The position numbers and the translations under genes are program-made. Shown here piece after piece: positions 27,157 through 30,062 of a DNA stretch of 30,062 bases. The first letter of the stretch is position 1; the number at the start of each line of letters is the position of its first letter. Origin of the DNA: a virus; the IMG/VR virus record IMGVR_UViG_3300030382_003059, positions 1 through 30,062 of that record; one strand, written 5' to 3'. Below the pieces are notes generated by a model. It was given only the letters and a program-made list of their open reading frames with translations, was not told the origin of the DNA and searched no databases.

Positions 27157-29797
27157 ATAATCTATCGAGTTCTGTTTCTTCTTTTCTACGTCTTACCTTA
27201 CGACCGCGTCTTTTCTTCGTTGGTTTTTCAAGTCCAAGGTATTTCAATGGAAATTTTTCTCTTGACTCTCTAGTCCATGAACGTGGATATAATCCAAACT
27301 CATGCATTAACCAGTTCCAGCCGGTTCCTGTCTGTAAAGCCGGGTAACCCCGATGAACTGCTTTAGATAACTCGACATTGAGTGTGGATAAAAGTCTCTG
27401 TTGCTTTTGTACATCAGTTAAAGCATACGCATTATTGTATCCTAAGATAAGATTGGTTACTTCACTTTCAGGTAATTCAATAAATTCTTTAAGCGTGGCT
27501 AAGAAAAACAAGTCACCAACAGCAGGACCAACAAAACCTCTACCCTTAACATCTTCTTTACCATCTGCTACTGCCTTTAAATCTTTTATTCTTTCAACTG
27601 TATCATTTTCTATTAATCTGTGAAAATCAAGATTTGTTAAACCTGACATTAAATGAGTAAATGCATACATACCAGCAAACTTCATTGGTATTAATAAATC
27701 AGGATTATCCCACTGCCTAGCAATAGCAGCATCTTTTGATTTTTTCAATATCTCAGATTGTAATTGTAAAAATGAAAAAGGAAAATGAAAGAACTGCGCA
27801 ACAACTTGACCAACTGCACCAAGATTACCTGCAGTCCCACCTGTAACTGGAGCTTTCTGTGAAGCTGCATATTCAAATGCATACTTGTTCACCATATCAA
27901 GAGCATAAGTTTTAGCAATACTCTGCATCTCTCCCTTATCTTTTACTCCACTAACTTCAAGCTCTTTCCACTTAGTTAAGAATGAAGAACGAAACATATG
28001 TTTACGTAATATATTTTCAGTGTACTTCTGGAATATTGCACCCTTGTCTGTAGCCCAAGCAAGACCTGAATCAAAACTATGCCAACCAAGACCATCTTTG
28101 TAGGCAAAATATGGATTACCTTTATTATCCATTTTAATGTCCATCTCTGACACTCTTGTTCCTTGAGTAGGCAATAAACCTTCCAACGCATATTCCTGTG
28201 CAACATCTTCAAATCTAAATCCAGCTTCTCTTTCAAGTTTTATAATTCTAGTAGCCAACTCTTCATTAGCGTTCCAGTCTTTTATATAATTAAAGAAAGC
28301 TCTATTACCAAGGCCCTGTATATAATATAACCCCGACATCATATTACGAGCTGCAGTGGCAACACCAAAACCAATCTTAGATAAGAACTCAAACCCAGTT
28401 AATGTTCTAACAGTTTTATTAATCCAGCTTGGTCTATCCTTAAATCCATGCGATGACAATGTAAATACATCATCAATATAATTCTTTAATACTCGTGATG
28501 ACTCAGAATCCTTTGGTAATCTCTTTATTCCTCTTAAATAAATGGTCTTCAGCTTATTATGTTTATTAAAAGCCAATGCATCAAGAGAGTATTTACGAAT
28601 AGCTGCTAAAGGATTATGTACCCACTGATGGTATTCTCTTAATCCCCTAGCCTTAGCCTGCTGAGTGGTAAGACCCATGCCGTCTCTCATACGAGCCATT
28701 ATGTCACTAACCTCACCCATATAAGTACCAGCATTTCTTCTAAGAGAATCAACAGTCTTCTCACCATCCATCTTCTCCATCACTTTTTCAATGCTCTGTA
28801 CACCCTCTATCATTATATGAGGAAAATAATTGCCCCTTTTCATACCCATTTCAATATCTTTTATTGTTTTATCGATTTTATCTTCAAATCTTAAAAACTT
28901 TTTACCAAGTCTTGATGACTTTTGAGCATCTGATAACTTTCTACTATTAAATGTAGCCAACCTCATAACCTGTTTATGATACTTCAACCCATTTATTTGG
29001 ACAGAACCCATATCGTCAAGTAAATCCCTACCTGCCTTACCTGCTAATTCAATCCTTGGAGAAAACAGTTCCTTTTTTCCATCAACAATTCTATACTTTC
29101 TTCCATTTGCAGCTGGCTCTGTTTCCATATATTCTATAAACTCAGAGATAACTTTGCCAGATTCAGTCGTCATCATTTCAGCTATTTGGTCACGAATGGA
29201 TTGAGCTTTGCTAAAAGACTCTTCTGACTTAGGATTGGCAAGTTCAGCACTTAACTGTCTTTCAAGTTTTTCTAATTCACCTGATTGCTTCCACCAGTTT
29301 CTATTAGTGGCTCCCCTATCGACTACCTCTTCACGCAACATATTAGATATATTCTTGTTCCAATTAACATAGTTACTATATTTGCTACGTTCATAGTTTA
29401 TCTGACCATTAATCTGTTTATTCATCCAACGAGTAACAGTATACTTACTCATTGTACCTCGTTTTACAAAAAACAGACGTTCAAACCAGTTTATCCTTTT
29501 ATTGCTAAGAGCTTTTGCTTCCTTTTCAATTTCATTTGCTATACGCCTATAATCAGCTTTCTTAAAATTCAAATAGTCTTCAGTGGCTGGCTTATAAGTA
29601 GAGTTAAACACCAGTTCATCAAACATTGTCTTAGCAAAACTTTCACTGACATCACCGTAAGTATCTTTTATAACACTTCCAATGAATCTACTTTTACTGT
29701 CAACATCAAGTATCTTCTCTCCATTAAATAATCGCTGGAGATTCTTCAGATTCTCTCTTGTCTCTAATCTTTTCTCAGATGGTGATAAACAACCCAT
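27137..29797 (-). CDS. Large probable internal virion/ejection protein (886 aa)
   Basis: An 886-aa protein starting MGCLSPSEKRLETRENLKN. It is mostly helical and rich in charged residues. Helical, coiled-coil-like segments cover residues about 90-250 (EIEKEAKALSNKRINWFERL; ELEKLERQLSAELANPKSEE). A region around residues 450-480 (WINKTVRTLTGFEFLSKIGF, then ATAARNMMSGLYYIQGL) is amphipathic to hydrophobic and could cross or bind membrane. Around residue 660 are GGTAGNLGAVGQVVAQFFHF and nearby hydrophobic stretches. The C terminus is very basic (KKRRGRKVRRRKEE). Size, helicity and basic tail resemble large internal proteins ejected with the DNA in podovirus-type phages. No enzyme motif (lysozyme, RNA polymerase) is visible. 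Role inferred. Confidence 0.6.
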   Translation of the reverse strand: MGCLSPSEKRLETRENLKNLQRLFNGEKILDVDSKSRFIGSVIKDTYGDVSESFAKTMFDELVFNSTYKPATEDYLNFKKADYRRIANEIEKEAKALSNKRINWFERLFFVKRGTMSKYTVTRWMNKQINGQINYERSKYSNYVNWNKNISNMLREEVVDRGATNRNWWKQSGELEKLERQLSAELANPKSEESFSKAQSIRDQIAEMMTTESGKVISEFIEYMETEPAANGRKYRIVDGKKELFSPRIELAGKAGRDLLDDMGSVQINGLKYHKQVMRLATFNSRKLSDAQKSSRLGKKFLRFEDKIDKTIKDIEMGMKRGNYFPHIMIEGVQSIEKVMEKMDGEKTVDSLRRNAGTYMGEVSDIMARMRDGMGLTTQQAKARGLREYHQWVHNPLAAIRKYSLDALAFNKHNKLKTIYLRGIKRLPKDSESSRVLKNYIDDVFTLSSHGFKDRPSWINKTVRTLTGFEFLSKIGFGVATAARNMMSGLYYIQGLGNRAFFNYIKDWNANEELATRIIKLEREAGFRFEDVAQEYALEGLLPTQGTRVSEMDIKMDNKGNPYFAYKDGLGWHSFDSGLAWATDKGAIFQKYTENILRKHMFRSSFLTKWKELEVSGVKDKGEMQSIAKTYALDMVNKYAFEYAASQKAPVTGGTAGNLGAVGQVVAQFFHFPFSFLQLQSEILKKSKDAAIARQWDNPDLLIPMKFAGMYAFTHLMSGLTNLDFHRLIENDTVERIKDLKAVADGKEDVKGRGFVGPAVGDLFFLATLKEFIELPESEVTNLILGYNNAYALTDVQKQQRLLSTLNVELSKAVHRGYPALQTGTGWNWLMHEFGLYPRSWTRESREKFPLKYLGLEKPTKKRRGRKVRRRKEETELDRLYRAMGI

Positions 29798-30051
29798 TAG
29801 TCACACTCGTATTTTTTATTCTCTTCTTTTTTCAAACGGTTCCTGTCCAAATAGTAGTCAAATTCTGACTCTATATCATGCCAGTTACCATAATCAACAA
29901 TTCTAGAGAAGTTACCGTTTATATCACGTTTCCAATATTCCTTTGGATTTCTACCCCTTATGTCACCTCTTATACGATGCATCAAAGCTGGGGAATATAA
30001 ATATCCCTTACCAAATGCAAGCTCAACAAGTGGGTTCTTATCTCTAAGCAT
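29797..30051 (-). CDS. Small hypothetical late protein (84 aa)
   Basis: An 84-aa protein starting MLRDKNPLVELAFGKGYLY. It has a short helical start, a Tyr/Arg-rich middle (RIRGDIRGRNPKEYWKRDI) and an acidic end. GAGAAG lies before the ATG, which shares a base with the stop of an upstream minus-strand frame (TAATG at 30049-30053). Only the last three codons of that gene (30051-30062) are in the window. It overlaps the next gene as well, so it belongs to the late operon leading to the large internal protein. Not recognised. Confidence 0.55.
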   Translation of the reverse strand: MLRDKNPLVELAFGKGYLYSPALMHRIRGDIRGRNPKEYWKRDINGNFSRIVDYGNWHDIESEFDYYLDRNRLKKEENKKYECD

Positions 30052-30062
30052 TATCTTCTCAT

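Noticed and set aside
27976-28236. ORF inside the large late gene in another frame
   Set aside because: No ribosome binding site and composition typical of an out-of-frame shadow.

Overview
This window is a piece of a tailed double-stranded DNA bacteriophage genome. It has a complete DNA-packaging and head module (small and large terminase subunits, portal, probable scaffold, major capsid protein, connector and fibre genes) and a separate early/replication module (Cas4-like nuclease, probable annealing protein, SSB-like protein, Dam-type methylase, DnaB-like helicase, RuvC-like resolvase). The DNA is AT-rich and uses TAA, TGA and TAG as stops, so the standard bacterial code. Genes are packed with ATGA, TAATG and TTGA stop/start overlaps. 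Strong AGGAG-type ribosome binding sites point to a bacterial host that relies on Shine-Dalgarno initiation; I cannot name the host. I see no tRNA, integrase, endolysin, CRISPR array or insertion sequence.

Layout: (1) 1-13479, minus strand: late genes. In transcription order they are a 70-aa ORF, TerS, a zinc-ribbon phosphoesterase, three very small ORFs (one with a clear membrane segment), TerL, a small protein, portal, scaffold, major capsid protein, decoration-like protein, connector/neck-type proteins, and a fibre-like protein cut by the window edge. (2) 13480-13778: divergent control region, very AT-rich, with palindromes. (3) 13779-26971, plus strand: early genes. First come about 25 tiny ORFs, rich in small membrane proteins and Cys/His mini-proteins. 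A consensus sigma70-like promoter at 19604 then leads into the recombination, replication and methylation cluster. (4) 26972-27136: intergenic region with a strong hairpin where the two transcription units converge. (5) 27137-30062, minus strand: a very large probable internal virion protein and a small ORF. The early block is therefore flanked on both sides by oppositely oriented late-type genes.

Two features stand out. First, this tightly packed phage leaves five gaps (14067-14370, 16330-16651, 17312-17468, 21998-22193, 26972-27136) that hold RNA-like structures closed by 7-10 bp perfect or near-perfect helices of unrelated sequence. These include a cloverleaf-like fold at 14230-14327, a chain of folds at 16334-16637 with a possible long-range alternative pairing, and an H-type pseudoknot (9 bp and 12 bp helices) at 22001-22072. 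Four of the elements share a GCTGRAAAC-like motif. Second, GATC is nearly absent: I count 11 sites in 30 kb against roughly 100 expected from base composition, although the phage carries a Dam-family adenine methylase. This is a mark of selection by a GATC-directed host nuclease.

Working model: early transcription from the divergent region expresses many small host-takeover candidates, then the 19604 promoter adds the replication genes. DnaB-like helicase, SSB-like protein, Cas4-like nuclease, annealing protein and RuvC-like nuclease would replicate, recombine and resolve the DNA. The minus-strand late operon then builds procapsids and packages the DNA.
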